Assembly: GCA_023386865.1 (NCBI GenBank)
Contig: JAEWIV010000336.1
Coordinates: 1-18,113 of the forward strand
Direction: 5' to 3'
From: Pseudomonadota bacterium
GTDB taxonomy: Bacteria > Pseudomonadota > Alphaproteobacteria > Reyranellales > Reyranellaceae
Length of the DNA: 18,113 bases
The notes beneath the pieces are model-generated. The model searched no databases. It saw only the letters and a program-made list of their open reading frames with translations, and was not told the DNA's origin. Positions 1 to 6,864 of this stretch are shown piece after piece. Position 1 is the first letter of the stretch, and each line of letters begins with the position of its first letter. The translations under genes were made by a program, and so were the position numbers.

Positions 1-723
1 TGGCTGCACAACGCCGCGCGCGGGCGTGCGATGGGCACCGCCGCCGCCTTCGTCGCCCTCGATGCCCGCCTGCTGGCCGAGCTGCCCGACGATTGCGACT
101 TCGCGACCGGCGCCAGCATCGGCATCCCCGCACTCACGGCCCATGTCTGCCTGCTGCGCGACGGGCCCATCGCCGGCGGCACCGTGCTGGTCACGGGAGG
201 CGCCGGTGCGGTCGGCTTCTACGCCGTGCAGATCGCCAAGTGGGCGGGCGCCCGAGTCGTCGCCACGGTGAGCGCCGCACGCAAGGCCGAGGACGCGGCG
301 CTGGCCGGCGCCGACCTGGTCGTCAATTACCGCACCGACGACGTTGCCGCCGCGGTGCTCGACTTCACCGCGGGCAAGGGCGTCGAGCGCGTCGTCGACG
401 TCGAGTTCGGCGGCAATCTCGCCACGACGATGAAGGTGCTGACCGACAACGCCGTCGTGTCGATGTACTCGTCCGTCGCCGTGCCCAGCCCGGTCGTGCC
501 GGCGCTCGGCATGATGTTCAAGGGAGCCACCCTGCGCTTCGTGCAGCTCGGCCTATCGCAACTCGAGGTGCGACAGGCGGCGCAGCGCGGCGTCGTCGAT
601 TGGCTGAAGACCGGCACGCCGCGCCATCGCATTGCCGCCAGCCTGCCCCTCGAGCGCATCGCCGAGGCACACGAGGTCGTGGAAGGCGGCGAGCGGCTGG
701 GCACCGTGGTCGTCACGATCTGA
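1..723 (+). CDS. NAD(P)H:quinone oxidoreductase-like MDR protein, 5' partial
   Basis: The reading frame is open from the first base, so the N-terminus lies outside the window; 240 residues are visible. This is the C-terminal two thirds of a medium-chain dehydrogenase/reductase of the zinc-independent quinone oxidoreductase branch. The Rossmann nucleotide-binding loop VTGGAGAVGFYAVQIAK follows a GGTVL strand, and the C-terminus LGTVVVTI is the usual last strand of the family. Such enzymes reduce quinones or activated enones with NADPH in the cytoplasm. No structural-zinc cysteine cluster is seen in the visible part. A Bug binding-protein gene starts 29 bases after its stop, which suggests co-transcription. 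The methionine at base 31 is internal, not a start: conserved-looking sequence continues upstream of it. The substrate cannot be told. Confidence 0.88.
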   Translation, partial: WLHNAARGRAMGTAAAFVALDARLLAELPDDCDFATGASIGIPALTAHVCLLRDGPIAGGTVLVTGGAGAVGFYAVQIAKWAGARVVATVSAARKAEDAALAGADLVVNYRTDDVAAAVLDFTAGKGVERVVDVEFGGNLATTMKVLTDNAVVSMYSSVAVPSPVVPALGMMFKGATLRFVQLGLSQLEVRQAAQRGVVDWLKTGTPRHRIAASLPLERIAEAHEVVEGGERLGTVVVTI

Positions 724-752
724 AACAACAAGAAGACGCACAGGAGGAAACC

Positions 753-1727
753 ATGAGACGCAGGACATTGCTCGAGACCATGCCGGCGGCGCTGCTCGCC
801 TCGGGCCTGCCGGCTGCCGGCTCGCGAGCGCAGAACTATCCCAGCCAACCGGTGCGCGTGGTCGTGCCCGGACCGGCCGGCAACGCGCTCGATGCCCTGG
901 CACGCCTGATGTGCGATGCCATGGCGCGCTCGTTCGGCATCAACTTCGTCGTCGAGAACAAGCCCGGTGCCTCGGGCCATATCGGCGGCGAGTTCGTGGC
1001 GCGTGCCAAGCCCGACGGCTACACGCTGCTCTTCGGCGCCAGCACCACCCATGCCGTCAGCCCGCATATCCTGACCGACCTCCGGTACAAACCGCTCGAC
1101 GACTTCGATCCCGTCACCCTGGTCGCCAAGGTGCACAACGTGCTGGTCTGCTGGCCCGAGCTGCCGGTGAAGAGCGTGCGCGAGCTGATCGACTACGCCA
1201 AGGCCAACCCGGGCAAGCTTTCCTTCGGCTCGACCGGCATCGGCTCGAACCTCCATCTCGGCATGGAGCTGTTCATGATGCTGACCGGGACCAGCATGCA
1301 GCATGTGCCCTACAGCTCGCCCGCCTTGCAGCTCGACCTGATCGCCGGCCGCATCCAGCTCCTGCTCGACAACATGCCCGTTGCGGTGCCCAACATCCGC
1401 GCCAACAAGGTGCGGGCGCTGGGCGTGGCCAGCCGCGAGCGCCAGCCCGAGCTGCCCGACGTGCCACCGATCGCCGACACCATCCCGGGCTTCGAGGTCG
1501 GCGCCTGGGGCGTACTGCTGGCGCCGAAGGGCACGCCGCCCGCCATCATCGCCACCCTGAACAACGCGGTGCACACGGCGCTGGCGCAGCCCGAGGTGCG
1601 CGAGGGCTTCCTCAAGCAGAGCTTCCATCCCGCCGCCATGACGCCGGCGCAGACGGCGGCCTTCATGCGCGCCGAGTACGACAAGTGGGCCAAGGTGGTG
1701 CGTGATGCCAGCATCAAGGTCAACTGA
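753..1727 (+). CDS. Bug/TctC-family periplasmic solute-binding protein
   Basis: A 324-residue protein of the Bug (TctC) family, the periplasmic binding component of tripartite tricarboxylate transporters, which usually bind small carboxylates. An arginine-rich N-terminus (MRRRTLLE) and a hydrophobic stretch end at SRAQ, a plausible signal-peptide cleavage site near residue 26; the twin arginine is only weakly Tat-like. Family hallmarks follow: YPSQPVRVVVPGPAGNALD near residues 29-47, ENKPGASGHIGGEFVA, KPDGYTLLFG, and the LPDVPPIADTIPGFE region. Length is typical. The start is fixed by AGGAGG-like purines (caggaggaaacc) just before ATG. The membrane partners TctA and TctB are not in the window, so this is an orphan receptor, as is common where the family is expanded. 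It lies between an MDR gene and a hydroxypyruvate-isomerase-like gene, so the ligand may be a hydroxy- or keto-acid; that is inference. Confidence 0.93.
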   Translation: MRRRTLLETMPAALLASGLPAAGSRAQNYPSQPVRVVVPGPAGNALDALARLMCDAMARSFGINFVVENKPGASGHIGGEFVARAKPDGYTLLFGASTTHAVSPHILTDLRYKPLDDFDPVTLVAKVHNVLVCWPELPVKSVRELIDYAKANPGKLSFGSTGIGSNLHLGMELFMMLTGTSMQHVPYSSPALQLDLIAGRIQLLLDNMPVAVPNIRANKVRALGVASRERQPELPDVPPIADTIPGFEVGAWGVLLAPKGTPPAIIATLNNAVHTALAQPEVREGFLKQSFHPAAMTPAQTAAFMRAEYDKWAKVVRDASIKVN

Positions 1728-1729
1728 CT

Positions 1730-1748
1730 GCCGGCTCGCGGGGCCGGC
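1730..1748 (+). other. Small intergenic hairpin after the first Bug gene
   Basis: Two copies of the self-complementary hexamer GCCGGC (1730-1735 and 1743-1748) flank a 7-base loop, directly after the stop at 1727. The stem could modulate readthrough or mRNA stability between the binding protein and the downstream isomerase gene. There is no T tract, so it is not a standard terminator. In GC-rich DNA such a stem can occur by chance. Confidence 0.3.
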
Positions 1749-1781
1749 GAGCATCAATGGCGAGTCGTGAGGGAGTAGGGA

Positions 1782-2573
1782 ATGCCGCGCTTCGAGGCCA
1801 ACATCCGCTGGATGTTCAAGGAATACGACATGCCCGAGCGCTTCGTTCAGGCGGCACGCTGCGGCTTCAAGGGCGTGGAGCACGGCGATCCCTACGCCTG
1901 GAAGGCAAGCGACGTGGCGCGCTGGCTGACGGACAACGGGCTCACCATGGTTCAGATCCTGACCCCGCAGGACTGGGCGGCGGGCGAGCTCGGCCTCACC
2001 ACGTTGCCAGGCCGCGAGGCCGACTTCCGCGAGGCCGTGAAGCGCGGCATCGGCTATGCCCTCGAGATCGGCTGCCGCCTGCTGCATCCGGCGATCGGCG
2101 GTACGCCGGTGGGCGAGGCGCGCGAACGGACCTGGGCGCGGGTCGTCGAGAACCTCGCCTGGGCCTGCGGCGAGGCGAGAAAGGTCGGGCTCACCCTGCC
2201 GATCGAGCCCGTATGCAGCACGCGCTTTCCGGAATTCTTCATCCACACGCTCGACGAAGGCATCGCGCTCATCGAGGAGGTCGCGCAGGACAATCTCAAG
2301 CTCTGCTTCGACACCTATCACGTGCAGATGGAGGAGGGTGCGCTCAGCGCCAACCTCGAGCGGAGCTGGCCGTGGATCGGCCATCTGCAGCTCGGCAATC
2401 CGCCGGGCCGCAACGAGCCAGGCGTCGGCGAGCTCAACCTGCAGCACTATTTCGACATGGTCGACGCCAAGGGTTGGCAGGGCTGGATCGGCTGCGAATA
2501 CACGCCCTCGAAGCACACGCTCGATTCGCTGGGCTGGGGTGCGCCTTTCGGCATCGGCAAGCCCGCGAGCTGA
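1782..2573 (+). CDS. hyi: Hydroxypyruvate isomerase-like TIM-barrel protein
   Basis: A 263-residue sugar-phosphate isomerase/epimerase-fold (xylose isomerase-like TIM barrel) protein that resembles hydroxypyruvate isomerase (Hyi) over its full length. Hyi interconverts hydroxypyruvate and tartronate semialdehyde. Family features in order: MPRFEANIRWMF at the N-terminus, GFKGVEH, DWAAGELGLTTLPGRE near 64-79, IEPVCSTRFPEFF near 141-153, CFDTYHVQMEEG near 175-186, HLQLGNPPGRNEPGVGE near 201-217 and GWIGCEY near 234-240. Glu142, Asp177, Gln203 and Glu239 sit where the family keeps its metal-binding and catalytic residues. GGGAG precedes the ATG at good spacing. No glyoxylate carboligase or tartronate semialdehyde reductase is adjacent, so the true substrate may be another keto or hydroxy acid. 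Fold and subfamily are secure; the exact reaction is not. Confidence 0.85.
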   Translation: MPRFEANIRWMFKEYDMPERFVQAARCGFKGVEHGDPYAWKASDVARWLTDNGLTMVQILTPQDWAAGELGLTTLPGREADFREAVKRGIGYALEIGCRLLHPAIGGTPVGEARERTWARVVENLAWACGEARKVGLTLPIEPVCSTRFPEFFIHTLDEGIALIEEVAQDNLKLCFDTYHVQMEEGALSANLERSWPWIGHLQLGNPPGRNEPGVGELNLQHYFDMVDAKGWQGWIGCEYTPSKHTLDSLGWGAPFGIGKPAS

Positions 2574-2580
2574 GGCCCGA

Positions 2581-3045
2581 ATGAAAGCCATCGACTTCGT
2601 CGGCAGCTACCGGCTGCGCTCCTTCGAGCTCGTGTTCGACGACGGCAGCGTCGACCATCCGCTCGGCCGCGACGCCGAAGGACTCATCGTCTATACCCGC
2701 GAGGGCTTCTTCTCGGGGCAGATGATGCAGAAGGGCCGGCCCAAATTCGCGCAGGCCCGCCAGTCGGCGGCCCAGAAGGACTTCGGCAGCGATGCCGAGG
2801 TGCGCGCGGCCTTCAACGGCTACGTCGCCTACTACTGCACCTACGACGTCGACGAGCACCGGGGAATCGTGAACCACCGCATCATCAGCGCGCTCCTGCC
2901 CAACTGGGAGGGTCAGGTCAACGTCCGGCACTACGCGTTCGATGGCGATATCCTGATGCTGCGTTCGCCGCCGATGACGGTGGGCGGACGGCAGGGCCGC
3001 AGCGTGCTGCACTGGCAGCGCTGCCCGATCGTCTACGGAGGGTGA
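2581..3045 (+). CDS. Lipocalin-like domain protein
   Basis: A 154-residue protein that looks like the bacterial lipocalin-like family (Pfam Lipocalin_5 type). Signature segments are the opening FVGSYRLRSFELVFDDG, DAEGLIVYTREGFFSGQMM, the AAFNGYVAYYCTYDVDE core, ALLPNWEGQVNVRHYAFDGD, and a final strand SVLHWQRC. These make a small beta barrel that may hold a hydrophobic or aromatic ligand. Members are often found next to catabolic genes and have no settled function. No signal peptide is present, so a cytoplasmic location is expected. The start lies 7 bases after the isomerase stop, with GAGG overlapping that stop as ribosome-binding site; its own stop runs into the Shine-Dalgarno sequence of the next gene. 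This packing indicates translational coupling within the operon. Confidence 0.82.
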   Translation: MKAIDFVGSYRLRSFELVFDDGSVDHPLGRDAEGLIVYTREGFFSGQMMQKGRPKFAQARQSAAQKDFGSDAEVRAAFNGYVAYYCTYDVDEHRGIVNHRIISALLPNWEGQVNVRHYAFDGDILMLRSPPMTVGGRQGRSVLHWQRCPIVYGG

Positions 3046-3050
3046 ACGCG

Positions 3051-4034
3051 ATGCGGGCGGCAGTGGTGGTCCAGGAAACGACCGGCAAGCGCATCGAGGT
3101 GCGAGAGGTGCCGCGACCGGCACCGGGCGATAACGAGGTGCTGGTGCGCGTGCGCGCCGCCGGCGCCAACCGCGCCGACCTCGCGATGAATGTCGGCCAC
3201 TTCAAGGGCGCGGGCGCCGTGCTCGCCGCACCCATCGCCGGGCTCGAGTTCGCGGGCGAGATCGCGGAGGTCGGGCCGGGCGTCGCCGGCGTCGAGCCTG
3301 GCGATCGCGTCATGGCCATGGGACAGGGCGCGTTCGCCGACTATGCGTGCATCGATCACCGGCTGCTCATTCCGATTCCCGATACGCTCACCTGGGAGGA
3401 GGCGGCGTCTCTTCCCGTCGCCCTCATGACGACGCACGATGCCATGATGACCAATGGCAATCTGAAGCCGGGCGAATCGGTCCTGATTCAGGGTGTTACG
3501 TCGGCAGTGGGATTGGCCGCCTTCCAGATCGCCCGGTTGAAAGGGGCGTCTCCCGTCATCGGCACGTCGACATCCGACCGGAAGCTCATCGCCATGAAGG
3601 AATGGGGGCTCGACGTCGGAATCAACGCATCGACCGAGGACGTGGTCGGGCGCGTCCTAGAAGCAACCGGCGGGCGAGGCGCCGATCTGATCATCGATAT
3701 GATCGGTGGGCCGGCGATCGACCAGAACATGCGCGCCGCGGCTGTGAAGGCCCGCATCATCGATGTCGGCCGCATGGGCGGCCTCAAGGGAGAGATCGAT
3801 CTCGATCTCCACAGCTTGAAGCGCATCAGCTTCATCGGCGTCACCTTCCGAACGCGCTCGGTCGAGGAGATTCAAACGATCATCGCGCTCATGGTCGGCG
3901 ACATCTGGCCGGAAATCGCGGCGCGCCGCGTCAGGCTCCCGATCGATCGCGCCGTTGCCCTCCACGAAATCGCCGATGTCTACGGGCACATGCGCTCCAA
4001 CACGCATTTGGGCAAGGTTGTCGTAAAACTTTAG
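3051..4034 (+). CDS. Zinc-independent quinone oxidoreductase-like MDR protein
   Basis: A 327-residue medium-chain dehydrogenase/reductase of the quinone oxidoreductase (QOR/PIG3-like) type, predicted to use NADPH for two-electron reduction of a quinone or enone. It has the GroES-like N-terminal domain (NEVLVRVRAAGANRADL near 28-44, GLEFAGEIAEVGPGV near 64-78, GDRVMAM) and a Rossmann domain (SVLIQGVTSAVGLAAFQIA near 144-162; GGRGADLIIDMIGG near 204-217), ending in HLGKVVVKL. A GTG at 3042 overlaps the previous stop and is in frame, but ATG at 3051 is preferred: GGAGGG at 3037-3042 is 8 bases upstream, and the protein then begins MRAAVV as relatives do. It is the last clear gene of the operon and the second MDR enzyme in it. 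Confidence 0.9.
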   Translation: MRAAVVVQETTGKRIEVREVPRPAPGDNEVLVRVRAAGANRADLAMNVGHFKGAGAVLAAPIAGLEFAGEIAEVGPGVAGVEPGDRVMAMGQGAFADYACIDHRLLIPIPDTLTWEEAASLPVALMTTHDAMMTNGNLKPGESVLIQGVTSAVGLAAFQIARLKGASPVIGTSTSDRKLIAMKEWGLDVGINASTEDVVGRVLEATGGRGADLIIDMIGGPAIDQNMRAAAVKARIIDVGRMGGLKGEIDLDLHSLKRISFIGVTFRTRSVEEIQTIIALMVGDIWPEIAARRVRLPIDRAVALHEIADVYGHMRSNTHLGKVVVKL

Positions 4035-4060
4035 TGCAGTGCGTTTCCCTGGGGGCAGAC

Positions 4061-4267
4061 ATGGACGCAAACACCGGACTCCGCATCTCGGCCGCAAAGA
4101 GAGACACCCTGCTGGTCGGCGGATGCCATGGCAGTTGTTGCCTGCATGTTTCCGAAGGGACAGGTGACGACTCGGGCCGAGACGCCCGTCGTCAGTTCGT
4201 ATTGGGCAACTTGCTCGTCCTTACGCTCAGCCTGGCCATCGTCGCCCTGGCGGCCGCCGTCTTCTGA
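4061..4267 (+). CDS. Possible small single-pass membrane protein
   Basis: A 68-codon frame with GGGGG five bases before its ATG. The first half is polar and holds a clustered cysteine motif, CHGSCC, near residues 22-27. The last 24 or so residues (from QFVLGN to AAAVF) form a strong hydrophobic segment fit for one transmembrane helix, ending right at the stop. I recognise no family. Third codon positions are G/C-rich but less so than in the neighbours, so coding status is uncertain. It fills the gap between the plus-strand operon and the convergent SDR gene. If real, the three cysteines and a histidine next to a membrane anchor would suggest metal or redox binding; this is conjecture. Confidence 0.42.
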   Translation: MDANTGLRISAAKRDTLLVGGCHGSCCLHVSEGTGDDSGRDARRQFVLGNLLVLTLSLAIVALAAAVF

Positions 4268-4297
4268 ACGTAGACGGTCAGCCGCGGGCGGGCCGCC

Positions 4298-5023
4298 TCA
4301 AGGCCGCCCTCCGTCGATCTCGTGGACCTGTCCGGTCACGTAGGTGTTGCTCATGAGATAGAGCGCTGCCTCGGCAATGTCTTCCGGCCTCCCGACCCGA
4401 CCGACCAACGACGTCCTGGCGTAGTCGGCGTACATTCGGTCCCTCGCCTCCTCGCTCAGCCCGTCATAGGCGGGCGTGCGCACCAACCCCGCGGCGATGA
4501 CGTTCACGCGCTTTGGCGCGATCTCCTTGGCCAGTTGACGGGCAAAGGCCTCGACAGCGCCGTTGGTGGCGCCAATTGCGGTGTGATGCGGCAGCAGCTT
4601 GCGCACACCGGCGGCGCCGCTGAACAAGACAATCGAACCGTGGGGCGTCAGCTTCCGCTGTCCGTGCTTGGCGACAGTGAAGGGCCCCCAGAACTTGGTT
4701 TCCATGAACGCACGGGCGGCCGCCGTCGACATGTTCGCAAGCGTGTCGATGGCGCCGGTAACCACGGAGGATGCGTGCGCCGTCACCACAAGGTGATCGA
4801 TGGGGGCCGTCGCTTCGAAGAAGGCCGCCACGGCGCGCTCGTCGGTGATATCGAGCCGAACCGATGTCACCCGCTCGCCGATCCGGGCGGCCGCGCGAGC
4901 GAGCTTGGCTTCGTCGCGCGCGGCAATCACGACGCGCGCGCCCGCGGAGTCCGCAGCACGCGCGATGGCCATGCCCATCCCCGAGCTCCCTCCAATGACG
5001 ACGACATGCTGATCTGCGAGCAC
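4298..5023 (-). CDS. SDR-family protein lacking the YxxxK catalytic pair
   Basis: A short-chain dehydrogenase/reductase-fold protein of 241 residues from the GTG at 5023. That start is chosen because AAGGAG lies 10 bases upstream and the nucleotide-binding segment VVVIGGSSGMGMAIA begins seven residues in; a TTG at 5047 would add 8 residues. Other SDR marks are LDITDE near 57-62, VLFSGAAG near 132-139, APKRVNVIAAGLVRTP near 169-184, GRPEDIAEAALYL and the C-terminal GQVHEIDGG. The catalytic positions are unusual: Ser135 remains, but the Tyr and Lys of YxxxK align with Ile150 and Asn154 (in AIGATNGAVEAF), and the usual Asn before it aligns with Lys110 in TKFWG. I recall other SDRs with a similar NGAVEA and KFWG pattern, so it may be a subfamily rather than decay. 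It is divergent from a Bug gene. Confidence 0.85.
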   Translation of the reverse strand: MLADQHVVVIGGSSGMGMAIARAADSAGARVVIAARDEAKLARAAARIGERVTSVRLDITDERAVAAFFEATAPIDHLVVTAHASSVVTGAIDTLANMSTAAARAFMETKFWGPFTVAKHGQRKLTPHGSIVLFSGAAGVRKLLPHHTAIGATNGAVEAFARQLAKEIAPKRVNVIAAGLVRTPAYDGLSEEARDRMYADYARTSLVGRVGRPEDIAEAALYLMSNTYVTGQVHEIDGGRP

Positions 5024-5077
5024 GGTCCGCGAGCTCCTTCGATGCAAAAGCGCTTGCAGCGTAACGAGCCATTTGTT

Positions 5078-5099
5078 ATTCGGTCAATATCAATTCGGT
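5078..5099. promoter_or_regulatory. AT-rich divergent regulatory region with direct repeat ATTCGGT
   Basis: The 112-base region between the divergent SDR and Bug genes holds an AT-rich island. Inside it the heptamer ATTCGGT occurs twice in the same orientation (5078-5084 and 5093-5099), with starts 15 bases apart. On the minus strand TTGATA and TTGACC (5093-5088 and 5087-5082) resemble -35 boxes for the SDR gene, but no convincing -10 partner is visible. A shared regulator binding here could control both genes. Support is by pattern only. Confidence 0.3.
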
Positions 5100-5135
5100 A
5101 GAGTCGACGGATCCCGTACTTTGGAGGCGTCCGCC

Positions 5136-6104
5136 ATGCGAGCTACCCGCCGCCATGCGCTGTCGAGCCTGTTCGCCGCCGCCCTCGCGCCCGCCGCGCT
5201 GGCACAAGGTTTCCCCACGCGACCGCTGACGCTGATCGTGCCCTTTCCCGGAGGAGGCTCGACAGATGTCATGAATCGCATGCTGGCAGAGAAGCTCAAG
5301 GAGCTGCTCGGCCAGCCGGTGATGCTCGACTTCAAGCCCGGTGCCGGCGGCAACATCGGAACAGAGTTGGCGGCGCGCGCGGCCCCAGACGGCTATACAC
5401 TGGTGTTCGTGGCGATGCCGCAGATCATCAGCCGCAGCATCTATCCCCGGCTCGGCTACGATCTGCTCAAGGACTTCGAAGCGGTGGGCACTTTCCTCGA
5501 GACGGCGCCGGTGCTCGTCGTCAATCCTTCGTTGGGCGTGAAGTCGGTGCGCGAGCTGGTCGCGGCCGCCAAGGCCCGGCCCGGTAAGATCGAATACGGC
5601 ACCGGCGGGAATGGCACGTCGGCACATCTGCTGGGCGAGCTGTTCAAGCGCGACACCGCTACCGATCTTCTGCACGTGCCCTACAAAGGCGCCGCGCAGG
5701 CCGTGACCGATCTCGTCGGCGGCCAGGTCAAGGTAATGTTCGAGACGCCGCCGAGCATCGTCGGCCACGTCAGGAACGGGACGTTGGTGCCGCTCGCGGT
5801 GATGGGACCAAAGCGCCTGGCGGCGCTCCCGGAGGTGCCGACGATCGCCGAAGCGGGCTATCCCGGCCTCGAGCTGGTGCAGTTCGCCACCCTGCTGACG
5901 CCGGCCGGCGCGCCCAAGCCTGCGATCGATACGCTGGCTGCGGCGCTCGCCAAGATCGTGGCCATGCCGGATGTACGCGAGCGGTGGGCTGCGATCGGCG
6001 CCGAACCGGTGTCGATGACGCCCGCAGAGTCGATGGCCCGCATCGCCGCCGAGGCCAAGCGCCTGGGCGCCATCGTCGCGGAAGCCAACATCAAGGCCGA
6101 TTGA
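5136..6104 (+). CDS. Bug/TctC-family periplasmic solute-binding protein
   Basis: A 322-residue second member of the Bug/TctC family, predicted to bind a carboxylate in the periplasm. The signal peptide runs from MRATRRHALSSLF to about residue 23 (ALAQ), with a hydrophobic alanine-rich core. Hallmarks: PTRPLTLIVPFPGGGSTDV near residues 27-45, DFKPGAGGNIGTELAA near 66-81, APDGYTLVF, HVPYKGAAQAVTDLVGGQV, and LPEVPTIAEAGYPGLE. The ATG at 5136 is preferred over upstream in-frame starts because GGAGG sits 8 bases before it and the signal peptide begins there. It shares only family-level similarity with the binding protein at 753, so they are probably not a recent tandem copy. No TctA/TctB is near. 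It is divergent from the unusual SDR and 100 bases ahead of a flavodoxin-fold reductase. The ligand is unknown. Confidence 0.93.
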   Translation: MRATRRHALSSLFAAALAPAALAQGFPTRPLTLIVPFPGGGSTDVMNRMLAEKLKELLGQPVMLDFKPGAGGNIGTELAARAAPDGYTLVFVAMPQIISRSIYPRLGYDLLKDFEAVGTFLETAPVLVVNPSLGVKSVRELVAAAKARPGKIEYGTGGNGTSAHLLGELFKRDTATDLLHVPYKGAAQAVTDLVGGQVKVMFETPPSIVGHVRNGTLVPLAVMGPKRLAALPEVPTIAEAGYPGLELVQFATLLTPAGAPKPAIDTLAAALAKIVAMPDVRERWAAIGAEPVSMTPAESMARIAAEAKRLGAIVAEANIKAD

Positions 6105-6172
6105 AAATGGACCCGGCTTGGCGTCGCGGACGCTGCATGCCGGGGCGCGGCCGCGTGATGCGGCTGCCGATC

Positions 6173-6188
6173 GCGCGCACGTGCGCGC
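6173..6188. promoter_or_regulatory. 16-bp perfect palindrome upstream of the quinone reductase gene
   Basis: GCGCGCACGTGCGCGC is a perfect 16-base palindrome ending 16 bases before the preferred ATG at 6205. In RNA it could fold into a 6-bp all-GC stem with an ACGT loop just ahead of the start, where no Shine-Dalgarno sequence is seen; in DNA it could be a protein site. It may also be chance in GC-rich sequence. Confidence 0.35.
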
Positions 6189-6204
6189 CCCCACGCGCCA
6201 GCAC

Positions 6205-6789
6205 ATGAACCACCTGGTCGTGCTCGCACATCCGCGCGAAGGCAGCTTCACGCGCGAGGTCTGCCGCATCTACATCGAGGAGGTCGAGGCGCGCGGGCAC
6301 GACGTGGTGCTGCGCGACCTCTATGCCATGAAGTTCAATCCCGTAGCCACCGTGGACGACATCACCGGCAACCGGACGGGACGGGTGCCTGCTGACGTCA
6401 AGGTCGAGCAGGACCACCTCCTGTGGGCCGACGTGATCGCCTTCATCCATCCGATCTGGTGGATCGACCGACCGGCAATCCTCAAGGGCTACATCGACCG
6501 GGTCTTCGCCGTCGGCTTCGCCTATGGGCACGGCCCCAACGGGCCGGTCGGCAAGCTCAAGGGAAAGCGGGCCATCATTTTCACCAGCGCAGGCTCGACG
6601 CAGGAGAATTTCGATCAGAACGGGAAGATGCAGGCCGTTCGCGTGGCACAGGACCTCGGAACGATCGAGTTCTGCAACATCGGCATGATCGAGCACGTGC
6701 ACTTCTCGCCGGTCGGCAGCCGCAGCACGCCGGAGATGGTCGAAGGCTACAAACAAAGGGTTCGTGACGTGGTGCGGGCGCGTTTCTAG
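6205..6789 (+). CDS. Flavodoxin-fold NAD(P)H:quinone oxidoreductase
   Basis: A 194-residue protein of the flavodoxin-like fold (Pfam Flavodoxin_2; NQO1/MdaB/KefF group). These FMN or FAD enzymes perform two-electron reduction of quinones with NAD(P)H in the cytoplasm. Features: NHLVVLAHPREGSFT at the N-terminus (phosphate-binding loop), a GHDVVLRDLYAMKFNPV strand, ADVIAFIHPIWWIDRPAILKGYIDRVF (split here only in description; near residues 75-101) with the WW flavin-contact segment, and KGKRAIIFTSAGST near 118-131. ATG at 6205 gives the usual family N-terminus; in-frame GTG (6181) and TTG (6118) are possible but less natural. No ribosome-binding site is evident. It probably follows the Bug gene in one unit and converges on the MDR gene at 6865. 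Confidence 0.88.
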   Translation: MNHLVVLAHPREGSFTREVCRIYIEEVEARGHDVVLRDLYAMKFNPVATVDDITGNRTGRVPADVKVEQDHLLWADVIAFIHPIWWIDRPAILKGYIDRVFAVGFAYGHGPNGPVGKLKGKRAIIFTSAGSTQENFDQNGKMQAVRVAQDLGTIEFCNIGMIEHVHFSPVGSRSTPEMVEGYKQRVRDVVRARF

Positions 6790-6816
6790 AACGGCACGCA
6801 TGACCTGTGCGCGCGA

Positions 6817-6853
6817 ATGAGAAGAGATGGAACCGCGCGCGATTCCAACTCAT
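6817..6853. terminator. Candidate bidirectional hairpin between convergent genes
   Basis: In the 75-base gap between the convergent reductase (ends 6789) and MDR gene (ends 6865), nested inverted repeats are visible: ATGAG (6817-6821) with CTCAT (6849-6853), and inside them TGGAA (6828-6832) with TTCCA (6843-6847). Position suits a two-way terminator, but there is no T run on either side and the outer stem has an asymmetric bulge. Confidence 0.3.
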
Positions 6854-6864
6854 GCCATTCCGCT

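Noticed and set aside
327..2591. Very long minus-strand open frame (754 codons)
   Set aside because: It lies opposite three well-supported plus-strand genes and is low-complexity in His, Arg, Ala and Gly, as expected of a mirror frame in GC-rich coding DNA; no family motif is visible.
3042..3050. GTG at 3042 as start of the second MDR gene
   Set aside because: The Shine-Dalgarno sequence GGAGGG would overlap this codon; ATG at 3051 has proper 8-base spacing.
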